64,000 nt of DNA from Tenacibaculum sp. 1_MG-2023 (lineage in GTDB: Bacteria; Bacteroidota; Bacteroidia; Flavobacteriales; Flavobacteriaceae), in assembly GCF_030547425.1 (NCBI RefSeq), contig NZ_JAUORH010000015.1, positions 1 through 64,000 of the forward strand. Direction: 5' to 3'. A program made the translations under genes and the position numbers. A model generated the notes under the pieces. That model saw only the letters and a program-made list of their open reading frames with translations, was not told where the DNA came from and did no database searches. Of this stretch, positions 25,338-33,966 are shown piece by piece. How positions within the stretch are numbered: the first letter of the stretch is position 1; every line of letters starts with the position of its first letter.

Positions 25338-26096
25338 ATGAAAATTATTATATCACCAGCAAAATCGTTAGACTTTGAAAGCAAAGTTACTACCGATGCA
25401 TATACACAACCTAGGTTTTTAGAACAATCTGAAAAGTTGAATAAGAAGCTAAAAACACTTTCAAGGAAAAAGTTGAGTGAGTTAATGAAGATTTCTGATG
25501 ATTTAGCAAGTTTAAATTATGAAAGAAATCAAGACTGGCAGCCTCCTTTTTCTTTAGAGAATGCAAAACAAGCAGTATTCGCTTTTACAGGGGAAGTGTA
25601 TAGAGGGATTGATGCTAATTCTATTTCGGAAGATAAAATTCCAGTTTTACAAGATAAGTTGAGAATTTTATCAGGATTATACGGGTTGTTAAAACCATTG
25701 GATTTAATTCAGCCATACCGATTAGAAATGGGAACTAGGTTAAAAGTAGGTAGAAGAGAAAACTTATATAAGTTTTGGGATACTATATTGGCGGAATCTT
25801 TAAATGAAGAACTTGAGGATGGTGAGCTATTAATTAATTTGGCAAGTGCAGAATACTTTAAGGCACTTCCTAAAAAAACATTAAAAGTACCTATGATAAC
25901 TCCAGTTTTTAAAGATTTAAAAAACGGACAGTATAAGACTATTATGACGTTTGCTAAAAAAGCTCGTGGATTAATGGTGCGCTATATTATTGATAATAAT
26001 GTAGAGACTTTAGAAGAATTAAAAAGTTTTGATGTTGATCGATATGGTTTTTCCGAAGAAATGTCTACCGAAACTGAATTAGTATTTACAAGATAG
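25338..26096 (+). CDS. yaaA: Peroxide stress protein YaaA (UPF0246)
   Basis: 252 residues, standard length. The N-terminal MKIIISPAKSLDFE is the family signature. LNYERNQDWQPP, AVFAFTGEVYRGID and LSGLYGLLKPLDLIQPYRLE are further hallmarks. Escherichia coli YaaA limits intracellular iron and oxidative damage during peroxide stress and binds DNA; the mechanism is only partly known. The stop codon is followed directly by the ATG of the SanA/YdcF-like gene, so the two are co-transcribed. Confidence 0.95.
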   Translation: MKIIISPAKSLDFESKVTTDAYTQPRFLEQSEKLNKKLKTLSRKKLSELMKISDDLASLNYERNQDWQPPFSLENAKQAVFAFTGEVYRGIDANSISEDKIPVLQDKLRILSGLYGLLKPLDLIQPYRLEMGTRLKVGRRENLYKFWDTILAESLNEELEDGELLINLASAEYFKALPKKTLKVPMITPVFKDLKNGQYKTIMTFAKKARGLMVRYIIDNNVETLEELKSFDVDRYGFSEEMSTETELVFTR

Positions 26097-26735
26097 ATGA
26101 AACGAAAAAAAGTTGCTATTGTTTTTCTTTTAGGTTGTTTACTAATAATTACTTCTATTTATGTTTCAAACAAAGTAATAATTAATAATGCAGAAGGAAA
26201 ACTATTTAACTCTACAGAAAATATATCTAAAAATAAGGTAGGGTTGTTATTAGGTACGGTAAAGTATTTGTCAGATGGTAGAGTGAATTTGTATTATCAA
26301 TTCAGATTAAATGCTGCTGTGGAGTTATACAAAGCTAAAAAGATTGATTTTATTTTAGTAAGTGGTGATAATGGCTCTGAGGGATACGATGAGCCCACTG
26401 ATTTTAAAAACGATTTAATAGAAGTGGGAATTCCTGAAAATAAGATATTTTTAGACTATGCAGGGTTTAGAACATTGGATTCTGTGGTAAGAGTGAAAGA
26501 GATTTTTGGGCAAACTTCAGTAACTATTATATCTCAAAAATTCCATAATGAAAGGGCCTTATACTTAGCTAATCATTATGATATTTACGCAATAGGTTAT
26601 AACGCAAGAGGTATTTCTGGGAAATATGCGGTCAAAGTCCAGCTAAGAGAGTACTTAGCTAGAGTAAAAGTTTTTGTTGATATTCTTTTTAATATAAAGC
26701 CTAAGTTTTTAGGAAGGCCTATTGAAATAAAATAA
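26097..26735 (+). CDS. SanA/YdcF-like membrane-anchored DUF218 protein
   Basis: 212 residues. One N-terminal membrane anchor (VAIVFLLGCLLIITSIYVSN, about 5-24) precedes a DUF218 domain. The domain shows LLLGTVKYLSDGRVN, FILVSGDNGSEGYDEP, IFLDYAGFRTLDSV and TIISQKFHNERALYLA. The architecture matches SanA, linked in enterobacteria to envelope barrier function at high temperature. A role in the cell envelope is inferred. The ATG abuts the yaaA stop. The gene converges with the serine dehydratase gene across only three bases and no hairpin is visible there. Confidence 0.88.
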   Translation: MKRKKVAIVFLLGCLLIITSIYVSNKVIINNAEGKLFNSTENISKNKVGLLLGTVKYLSDGRVNLYYQFRLNAAVELYKAKKIDFILVSGDNGSEGYDEPTDFKNDLIEVGIPENKIFLDYAGFRTLDSVVRVKEIFGQTSVTIISQKFHNERALYLANHYDIYAIGYNARGISGKYAVKVQLREYLARVKVFVDILFNIKPKFLGRPIEIK

Positions 26736-26738
26736 AAA

Positions 26739-28163
26739 TTAACAATCAGCTAATCGTACTGTAACAGCTAAGCCGCCTTCTGAGGTTTCTTTATAGTTTC
26801 GGTTCATATCTTTAGCAGTTTCCCACATAGTGTCAACTACTTTGTCTAATGGGACTTTAGACTCTTTTGGGTTAGTTTCTAAGGCTAATTCAGCAGCATT
26901 AATAGCTTTAATAGCTCCCATAGCATTACGTTCAATACAAGGTACCTGTACTAATCCACCAATAGGGTCACAAGTAAGTCCTAAGTGATGTTCCATGGCA
27001 ATTTCAGCAGCAACTAAACATTGTGATGGAGTTCCGCCTAATAATTCAGTTAATGCGGCAGCAGCCATGGCTGATGATACTCCAATTTCAGCTTGACAAC
27101 CACCCATAGCAGCAGAAATTGTAGCATTTTTCTTAAAAATACTCCCTATTTCTCCTGCGACTAGTAAGAACTTTTTAACATGCTCAAAAGTAGCATCGTG
27201 GTTTTCTATTACTAAATAATACATTATTACAGCAGGAATTACTCCAGCACTTCCATTAGTAGGAGCAGTAACAACTCTACCTAAAGCAGCATTTACTTCA
27301 TTAACTGACAAGGCTAAACAACTCACCCATTTTAAAATTTCTCGAAACTTAACTTCGGTGCCTCTAATAGCGGTAATCCACTCCTGTTGATTGTTATATT
27401 CAGCATCTTTAATAAGTTTTTGATGTGTTTCAAATGCACGTCGCTTTACATTTAATCCACCAGGTAAAATCCCCTTAGTATGACAACCAATATACATACA
27501 TTCTAACATGGTATTCCATATACGGTGTAACTCTTTATCAATTTCTTCAGCAGAATTAATTACGAGTTCGTTTTGGTATACAATATCAGAAATATTCAAG
27601 CCTTCCTTTTCACAATAAGCTTCTAGTTCAGTAGCTCTGTTTATTGGAAACGGAAAGTTTTGTTTGTTAATTTCAATATCCTCAGCAAGATTATCGTCTT
27701 CTTGTACGATAAAACCTCCACCAATAGAGTAATAGGTTTCTGTTGAAATTTCTACCCCATTAGCGTATCCTCTAAAAGTCATTCCATTCGCATGAAAAGG
27801 CAAAAATTCTTTGTTGAATTTTACTGAGTTATTAGCAAAAACAATATTCTTTTCATTATTAAAAAATAATAGCTCTTTGGTTTGAATATCACTAATAACT
27901 ACATCAATAGTTTCAATAGGAATATGCTCTGGATCAGCACCACTTAAACCAAGTAAAACGGCTAAATCTGTCGCATGCCCTTTACCAGTTAACGAAAGAG
28001 AACCATACAAGTCTACTTTAATCTCTTGAATTAAAAGAAATTCATTTGTTTCTTTTAATTTTTGTATCCATTGTTGGGCCGCTCTCCAAGGGCCGAGGGT
28101 ATGAGAGCTAGAAGGTCCCACCCCAATTTTAAGCATATCAAAAACGCTAATAAATTGCGACAT
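26739..28163 (-). CDS. sdaA: L-serine ammonia-lyase (iron-sulfur, single chain)
   Basis: 474 residues, the size of single-chain enzymes that join alpha and beta domains. It deaminates serine to pyruvate and ammonia. Visible features are SSHTLGPWRAA (about 18-28, substrate-binding loop), GCHTKGILPGGLNVKRR, APTNGSAGVIPAV and GGCQAEIGVSSAMAAA. The C-terminal TCDPIGGLVQVPCIERN contains cluster Cys residues for a [4Fe-4S] centre. The protein is cytoplasmic. It shares no operon with neighbours. The DUF2853 gene lies upstream on the same strand, separated by a terminator. Confidence 0.96.
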   Translation of the reverse strand: MSQFISVFDMLKIGVGPSSSHTLGPWRAAQQWIQKLKETNEFLLIQEIKVDLYGSLSLTGKGHATDLAVLLGLSGADPEHIPIETIDVVISDIQTKELLFFNNEKNIVFANNSVKFNKEFLPFHANGMTFRGYANGVEISTETYYSIGGGFIVQEDDNLAEDIEINKQNFPFPINRATELEAYCEKEGLNISDIVYQNELVINSAEEIDKELHRIWNTMLECMYIGCHTKGILPGGLNVKRRAFETHQKLIKDAEYNNQQEWITAIRGTEVKFREILKWVSCLALSVNEVNAALGRVVTAPTNGSAGVIPAVIMYYLVIENHDATFEHVKKFLLVAGEIGSIFKKNATISAAMGGCQAEIGVSSAMAAAALTELLGGTPSQCLVAAEIAMEHHLGLTCDPIGGLVQVPCIERNAMGAIKAINAAELALETNPKESKVPLDKVVDTMWETAKDMNRNYKETSEGGLAVTVRLADC

Positions 28164-28200
28164 AAATTATAAGTTGTTTGTTGGTGGCTAAAATAAAAAA

Positions 28201-28233
28201 AAGTCCTGTATTTAAAACTTAAATACAGGACTT
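28201..28233 (-). terminator. Intrinsic terminator after the DUF2853 gene
   Basis: A 15-base-pair perfect stem (28201-28215 with 28219-28233, AAGTCCTGTA core) with a three-base loop and an A run on the plus strand, which is a T run for minus-strand transcripts. Confidence 0.9.
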
Positions 28234-28254
28234 ATATTTATCAAAAAAGAGTTA

Positions 28255-28596
28255 TTACATTCCGTAAACAGATTCTTTGTCAAATTTCTTTACTAACATG
28301 TAGTAAACTACAGCACGGTACTTGTTTCTTTCAGACTTTCCAATTCTCTCCATAACTTCTCCAATAGCCTTATCTAATTCAGGTCCATCAGCTAAACCTA
28401 ACTTTTTCATTAAGAAATTTTTCTTAACGGTTTCCAGTTCTTTAGGATCACTACCAGATACAGTTTCAGCATCATTTTTATAAATAGAAGGTCCTAATCC
28501 TTTTGTAACAGCAGTTAATAAATCAGTGTTAGAACGGATATCTCTATCGTCCATAAATTTTTTATAAAGCGCTACTTTTTCGTCAAATTTACTCAT
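28255..28596 (-). CDS. DUF2853 family protein
   Basis: 113 residues, small and helical. It starts MSKFDEKVALYKKFMDD and contains LTAVTKGLGPSIYKNDAETV and KYRAVVYYMLVKKFDKESVYGM, consistent with the DUF2853 family, which has no established function. There is no signal peptide. A -7 promoter box lies upstream and a strong terminator downstream, so it is a single-gene unit, probably well expressed. The family name is from memory of its sequence pattern. Confidence 0.85.
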   Translation of the reverse strand: MSKFDEKVALYKKFMDDRDIRSNTDLLTAVTKGLGPSIYKNDAETVSGSDPKELETVKKNFLMKKLGLADGPELDKAIGEVMERIGKSERNKYRAVVYYMLVKKFDKESVYGM

Positions 28597-28636
28597 GATT
28601 TTTTGTTTAAAATTAGATATTAATTTTTAGTTCTTT

Positions 28637-28644
28637 CAAATATA
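28637..28644 (-). promoter_or_regulatory. Bacteroidota -7 box for the DUF2853 gene
   Basis: TATATTTG on the minus strand, 40 bases before the ATG at 28596. Confidence 0.45.
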
Positions 28645-28789
28645 GAAAAATAATTAATTCTTTCAAACAACTTAGTGTTAATAAGAAAGAGAGACAATAT
28701 TGTTAATTAAATTGTTGAAAAGAAATAAACAGATAGGTAAATAGGTACTGTTCTTGTAGTAATTTTATATAAATTCAAATCTGTAGCCT

Positions 28790-30160
28790 ATGTCAATATC
28801 AAAATTTGAATCCATGTTGAAAACCAATGAGGTATATTTTTTTGATGCTGTAGAATTTGAAACAATTATAGAGCATTATTTAAATATAGGTAAACAGTCG
28901 TTGGCAAAAAAAGCTGTACAGCTAGGTTTGGAGCAGCACCCATCTTCAATTCAATTAAAATTAATGAAAGTAGAAATTTTAATTTTTGAAGACCAATTGC
29001 ATGAAGCAATTAAGATGTTATCTAATATTGAAGCTGTAGAACCTCATAACGACGAGGTTTTTATCCAAAAAGCAATTATTCTATCCAAAAAGAAAAAGCA
29101 TACTGAAGCAATTGCAATTTTAAAAGAATCTTTACAGTATATAGAAGATCCATCTGATGTTTGGTCAATGATAGGTATGGAGTATTTATATCTTGATGAT
29201 TTTGAAAATGCTCGCTTAAATTTTGCTAAATGTATAGAGGTAGACTATGAAGATTATTCATCGTTATACAATATTGTGTATTGCTTTGATATGGAAGGTA
29301 GTCATAAAGACGCTATTAAATTTTTAAATGCTTATTTAGATAAGAATCCTTACTGCGAAGTAGCATGGCATCAATTAGGAAAGCAATATTTTGAGTTAGG
29401 AATGTACAAAGAAGCATTAACAGCTTTTGATTATGCAGTATTAATTGATGACAGTTTTATTGGAGGATATTTAGAAAAAGCAAAAACCTTAGAAGAGCTA
29501 AATCGTTACGAAGAAGCTATAGAAAATTACTTAGTAACATTAGAGTTAGACGATCCAACAGCTTATGCATACATAAGAATAGGAGAGTGTTATGAAAAGC
29601 TAAATAATACACAAACAGCTATTCATTTTTATAAAAAAGCAGTGCACGAAGATCCTCTTTTAGATAGAGGTTGGATTTTACTAACGAATGCTTGTTATAA
29701 TCAAGAGAACTATCAAAAGGCATTATATTATATAAACAAAGCTATTCATATAGATGAAGCAAACGTTTTGTATTGGAGACGTTATGGAGATATCAATTTG
29801 AAGCTTAATTTTTATGAAGAATCAGTTAAAGCTTTTAAAACTTGTTTGTCGTTAGGTGATAAAGAAATTGAAATATATGTAGCGTTGGCTGATATTTTAT
29901 TGTTTTTAGGAGAGTTTAACGAAGCTCTTAAGGTATTAATTCAAGCAAAAAAGACATATAAAGAGTTTGCAGAAATAGAATATAGGCTTTGTGGGTTGTT
30001 TATGATTCTTGGTAAAGAAGAGTATAGTATAACACACCTAAAAAATGCTTTAGCGATTGATTTTGAATATTATACAATAATAAAAGAGTTGTATCCTTCT
30101 GTTTTTGAAAAAAACAGCATACAAAAAATCATTTCTAATTACGATAAAGCGGTACAATAA
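28790..30160 (+). CDS. Tetratricopeptide repeat protein
   Basis: 456 residues made almost entirely of about ten TPR helical pairs, for example VWSMIGMEYLYLDDFENARL, AWHQLGKQYFELGMYKEAL and AYIRIGECYEKLNNTQTAI. There is no signal peptide or membrane span, so it should be a cytoplasmic scaffold for protein contacts. The partner is unknown. Similar proteins are common single genes in Flavobacteriaceae. It converges with the sodium symporter gene (32-base gap, no hairpin seen). Confidence 0.9.
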   Translation: MSISKFESMLKTNEVYFFDAVEFETIIEHYLNIGKQSLAKKAVQLGLEQHPSSIQLKLMKVEILIFEDQLHEAIKMLSNIEAVEPHNDEVFIQKAIILSKKKKHTEAIAILKESLQYIEDPSDVWSMIGMEYLYLDDFENARLNFAKCIEVDYEDYSSLYNIVYCFDMEGSHKDAIKFLNAYLDKNPYCEVAWHQLGKQYFELGMYKEALTAFDYAVLIDDSFIGGYLEKAKTLEELNRYEEAIENYLVTLELDDPTAYAYIRIGECYEKLNNTQTAIHFYKKAVHEDPLLDRGWILLTNACYNQENYQKALYYINKAIHIDEANVLYWRRYGDINLKLNFYEESVKAFKTCLSLGDKEIEIYVALADILLFLGEFNEALKVLIQAKKTYKEFAEIEYRLCGLFMILGKEEYSITHLKNALAIDFEYYTIIKELYPSVFEKNSIQKIISNYDKAVQ

Positions 30161-30192
30161 ATACTTTAGAGTGTTATATTAACTGATATGTA

Positions 30193-31923
30193 TTAGGAAA
30201 CAAACTTCCAAATCTTTTTTAGAATTAAAATACAAATTAGAGTAATTATCGAAAGTGTAATTGCAAGAATCATTTCACCATAAATCCAGTTTCCAGTGGC
30301 GAATAAGAAACTGTACACACCAATTATTCCAGTTACAAATCCAACAATTTTAAATCCAACATTTTTAAATTTATTTTCTCCTTTAAAAATAAGATTGTCA
30401 AATTTTTCTAATGTTTTAGCATCTGTAGGTTGTGTTAAAAGAGTTACAATAACCCATCCAATAGTTGTGACAAAAACACCGATGATTAACTGCCAATATC
30501 CAGCAATTTCTATGATTGGGGTTTCTATTTTTTTGTTGATAAAAAAGAATACAGCAATAATAAAAGAAATAGCCATAGCAGCAATTTCACTGTATGGGTT
30601 TATTCTACTCCAAAACCAACGTAAAATAAACAATAGCCCTGTACCAGCACCAATTTGTAGCAATAAATCGAAAACACTTTTAGCCGATTGTAAATAGAAA
30701 GAAAATAACGCAGCACAAAGCATTAGCAATACAGTTGATATTCTACCAACTACAACTTTTTGTTTTTCAGAAGCTTTTTTATTGATAAACCTACTATAAA
30801 AATCATTTACTATATATGAGCTTCCCCAATTCAGTTGGGTAGAAATTGTACTCATAAAAGCAGCTATTAACGAAGTTAATACAATTCCTAATAAGCCAGC
30901 AGGTAAATAGGTCATCATTGCTGCATAACCAACATCATGACCTTGCATTTCAGCTGTTAAACTAGGAAAAGCTTGATTCATACTATCTAAACTCGGAAAG
31001 ATAATTAATGAAGCAAGTCCTACAATAATCCATGGCCAAGGACGTAAAGCGTAATGAGCGAAATTAAAAAATAAAGTAGCCCACGTTGCATTTTTTTCGT
31101 CTTTAGCAGCCAACATTCGTTGTGCAATATAACCACCACCACCGGGTTCAGCACCTGGATACCAAGTACTCCACCATTGTACAGCGAAAGGGATTATAAA
31201 CAAGGTAATAAGAGCCTCTTTATCCGAAAAATCAGGAAGCATTGCTAGTTTATCACTCACGTTGGGGTGTGTTAATAAATTTGAAAGGCCGTTGATTTCA
31301 GGCAAATTTATAATATATATAGTTGCCCAGACTGAACCAACCATAGCAATTAAAAACTGAATAAAATCAGTAAGTAATACACCTTTTAACCCTCCTAAAG
31401 AGGAATAAATAACTACAATTATAGATGAGTATAACAGCATTTCTCCTTGAGAAATTCCTAATAAAATATTGGCAATTTTGGCACCTGCTAAACATACACC
31501 AGCCATGGTAATTACATTGAAAATAACTCCTAAATAAATAGCTCTAAAACCTCTTAAAAAGCTAGCCATTTTACCAGAGTACCGCAATTCATAAAATTCT
31601 AAATCTGTTGTAATTCCTGATTTTCTCCACAATTTAGCATAAAAAAATACGGTTAACATCCCTGTAAGTAGGAGTGCCCACCAAACCCAGTTTCCTGAAA
31701 CACCATTTTTTCTAACTAATTCAGTTACTAATCCAGGAGTATCTGCGGCAAAAGTAGTTGCTACCATAGAAACACCTAATAACCACCAAGGCATGTTTCT
31801 TCCTGATAAAAAGAATTCAGAACTATTCTTACCTGCTGATTTTGAAGCCCAAATTCCGATGAATAAGGATATAATAAAGAAGGCAACTATAATTATAAAA
31901 TCTAAACTACTTAAATTAACCAT
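30193..31923 (-). CDS. Sodium:solute symporter (SSS family), probable sugar transporter
   Basis: 576 residues with about 14 membrane segments and the SSS fold. Near the start are FLSGRNMPWWLLGVSMVAT and FAADTPGLVTEL; YSSLGGLKGVLLTDFIQF is the family signature; GGGGYIAQRMLAAKDEKNA follows. It imports a solute with Na+ across the inner membrane. It lies beside a LytTR two-component pair and a GlcNAc-utilisation cluster (33967-44287), so N-acetylglucosamine or a related sugar is the most likely substrate. That is inferred from context. Other SSS subfamilies carry amino acids or nucleosides. Confidence 0.88.
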   Translation of the reverse strand: MVNLSSLDFIIIVAFFIISLFIGIWASKSAGKNSSEFFLSGRNMPWWLLGVSMVATTFAADTPGLVTELVRKNGVSGNWVWWALLLTGMLTVFFYAKLWRKSGITTDLEFYELRYSGKMASFLRGFRAIYLGVIFNVITMAGVCLAGAKIANILLGISQGEMLLYSSIIVVIYSSLGGLKGVLLTDFIQFLIAMVGSVWATIYIINLPEINGLSNLLTHPNVSDKLAMLPDFSDKEALITLFIIPFAVQWWSTWYPGAEPGGGGYIAQRMLAAKDEKNATWATLFFNFAHYALRPWPWIIVGLASLIIFPSLDSMNQAFPSLTAEMQGHDVGYAAMMTYLPAGLLGIVLTSLIAAFMSTISTQLNWGSSYIVNDFYSRFINKKASEKQKVVVGRISTVLLMLCAALFSFYLQSAKSVFDLLLQIGAGTGLLFILRWFWSRINPYSEIAAMAISFIIAVFFFINKKIETPIIEIAGYWQLIIGVFVTTIGWVIVTLLTQPTDAKTLEKFDNLIFKGENKFKNVGFKIVGFVTGIIGVYSFLFATGNWIYGEMILAITLSIITLICILILKKIWKFVS

Positions 31924-32019
31924 GAATTTATTTTTGGCTTAAACTTAATTAAATTTTGTTAGTCACATAAAAAAAAATCTACTAAATACATCGTTAGGTT
32001 GTTAAACAGCATAAAACTA

Positions 32020-32730
32020 TTAATTATTGTTATTTGCATTTAAAATAACCTGTTTTGTGTTTGAGAGGTATTTACGCCCTATAGGAATTCGTTTCTTATT
32101 TATTGTTAAAGAGTTTCCTTCTACATAATTTATTTTATCTATTGAAATTGTGTATGAGCGGTGTATTCTTAGAAAGAGGTCGTTAGGTAACTCTTCTGAA
32201 ATACTGGTTAGGGATTTATGCACAATATGATTATCGGTGGTAGTGCTAACTTTTATGTAGTCTTTTAAACTTTCTATGTATAGAATGTCTTTATATTTAA
32301 CCTTAACGAGCTTTTTATCGACTTTTAGAAAGATATAAGCATCGTTTTTTTGCGAACTATTATAGTTAATATTAGAAATACGTTGAGTAAGTTTATTAAC
32401 TGTTTTTAAAAAACGATTAAAAGGAATTGGTTTAACTAAGTAATCGAGAGCATCAAGTTCGTATGCATCTATCGCAAACTCTCTATATGCGGTAGTTATT
32501 ACTACATGAGATTTTAATGTTATATTTTTTATAAACTCTATACCATTCATTTTAGGCATATTAATGTCTAGAAAAATGACATCTATATTTTCATTTTCAA
32601 TAACTTCAATAGCATCTATGGGGTTGTTAAAAGTACTAACAATGCTAAAATTTTTAAATTTCTCTAAGTGTTTTTGAATAACTTTAATAGCAAAAGGCTC
32701 ATCATCAATTATAATAGTATTAATTTTCAC
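32020..32730 (-). CDS. LytTR-type response regulator
   Basis: 236 residues. The receiver domain (1-120) has IIDDEPFA, phospho-acceptor Asp in VIFLDINMPKMNGIEF, and Lys in YLVKPIPF. The LytTR DNA-binding domain (about 140-236) has ILYIESLKDYIKV and FLRIHRSYTISIDKI. It should bind promoter DNA when phosphorylated by the adjacent kinase, whose stop lies two bases upstream. Its position divergent from susC makes control of the SusC/SusD operon likely but unproved. Confidence 0.95.
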   Translation of the reverse strand: MKINTIIIDDEPFAIKVIQKHLEKFKNFSIVSTFNNPIDAIEVIENENIDVIFLDINMPKMNGIEFIKNITLKSHVVITTAYREFAIDAYELDALDYLVKPIPFNRFLKTVNKLTQRISNINYNSSQKNDAYIFLKVDKKLVKVKYKDILYIESLKDYIKVSTTTDNHIVHKSLTSISEELPNDLFLRIHRSYTISIDKINYVEGNSLTINKKRIPIGRKYLSNTKQVILNANNNN

Positions 32731-32732
32731 TT

Positions 32733-33785
32733 TTATAATGGTATATTTAGGGTTACACAGTAATTATTTTCATTTTTTGAAAAAGATAAGTCGTAGTTGT
32801 TTTTGTAAAGTAAGTTTAATCTTCTCTTAGTATTTATATTTCCAATACCACTTTTTTCACTATTCTTAAACAAGCTATCTTTTTCATAAGAGTTTTTTAT
32901 TGAAAACAGTAATCGGTTTTCAGGTTGTTTTTCGATACTAATGTATATATAAAAGTTGGGACTATCTTTATTTCCATGTTTAAAACTATTTTCAATAAAT
33001 GATAAAAAAATGAGTGGAGGTATTTTTACATTATCTATTTTTCCACCAATTTCAATATTTATTATTGCATTTTCATGACACCTTAATCTTTCTAAATCGA
33101 TATAGTTTTGAATGTGTTGTATTTCATTAAGTAGTTTTACTTTCGGTTTTGTTGCATCATAAATAACATACTGGATTATATTAGATAATTTTAAAACGAC
33201 TTCTGATGCTTTTTCAGATTGTTCTAATGTAAGTGCGTATAAATTATTTAATGTATTAAAGAAAAAATGGGGTTGTATTTGTGTTTTTAAAAAATTAAGC
33301 TCACTTTTTAATTGTTCTTTTTGTAAAGTAGCAATCCTTTTCTTTTGATAAACCCAGTCTATTGTAAATTTAATAGCAGTAGCTAAAGCAAGTACATAAA
33401 GTTCGCCTAAAGTAACAGCAATAATATGATTAAACGTGAAAGCTTGTTGATGACCATCAGATTCTGGCCAGATGTTTTTTGTAACTAATAAATAATTTAA
33501 CCCTGTTCGAATTATATATAAAAAGCCTAGTGAAGCGATTAATAAAAAAATATAAGTTTTATATTTTTTTTTGGCTAAAAAATTAGGAACAAGGAAGTAT
33601 ATGCTTGTGTAAACAAGAATAATATGTAGAGGGAATTCAATTAAATTTGATTTAAGAGAATACCAATAATCTCCAAAATAGCTCCCCCATCTAATTACAT
33701 TAAAGCAAAAATAACTAACCCAAAAAATAACATGATATTTTCTTGGTATGGTTTTATTATTTTTTAAAGAAGCAAATGATTTCAT
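32733..33785 (-). CDS. LytS-like sensor histidine kinase
   Basis: 350 residues. The N-terminal third (about 15-150) has four hydrophobic membrane segments with no obvious periplasmic sensor domain. The His_kinase domain follows, with phospho-acceptor His in LNFLKTQIQPHFFFNTLNNL (about 175-195). A degenerate ATPase domain (IPPLIFLSFIENSFKHG, then GIGNINTKRRLNLLY) closes the protein. It pairs with the LytTR regulator directly downstream (two-base gap). It is transcribed away from susC. The small sensor region suggests that it detects a membrane-borne or intracellular cue. Confidence 0.93.
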   Translation of the reverse strand: MKSFASLKNNKTIPRKYHVIFWVSYFCFNVIRWGSYFGDYWYSLKSNLIEFPLHIILVYTSIYFLVPNFLAKKKYKTYIFLLIASLGFLYIIRTGLNYLLVTKNIWPESDGHQQAFTFNHIIAVTLGELYVLALATAIKFTIDWVYQKKRIATLQKEQLKSELNFLKTQIQPHFFFNTLNNLYALTLEQSEKASEVVLKLSNIIQYVIYDATKPKVKLLNEIQHIQNYIDLERLRCHENAIINIEIGGKIDNVKIPPLIFLSFIENSFKHGNKDSPNFYIYISIEKQPENRLLFSIKNSYEKDSLFKNSEKSGIGNINTKRRLNLLYKNNYDLSFSKNENNYCVTLNIPL

Positions 33786-33966
33786 TTTATAAAAATCATG
33801 AAAGTAGCTATTTTAAGTTATATCAAATAATTTTTGTTAAAAAAAACGCAAAAGTTTAAAAAAAAGTGTCGTTTGTTGTTTTTTTTGTGTTGTTGGTATA
33901 TTATTTTTTCCAGAAAAAGAATTAAACATACATTTAACTTAAATTTTTTTTTAATTAACCACTCAT

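Noticed and set aside
30193-31923. Sialic acid transporter
   Set aside because: No sialidase or neuraminate lyase is present. The neighbouring genes fit GlcNAc better, though the substrate remains unproved.
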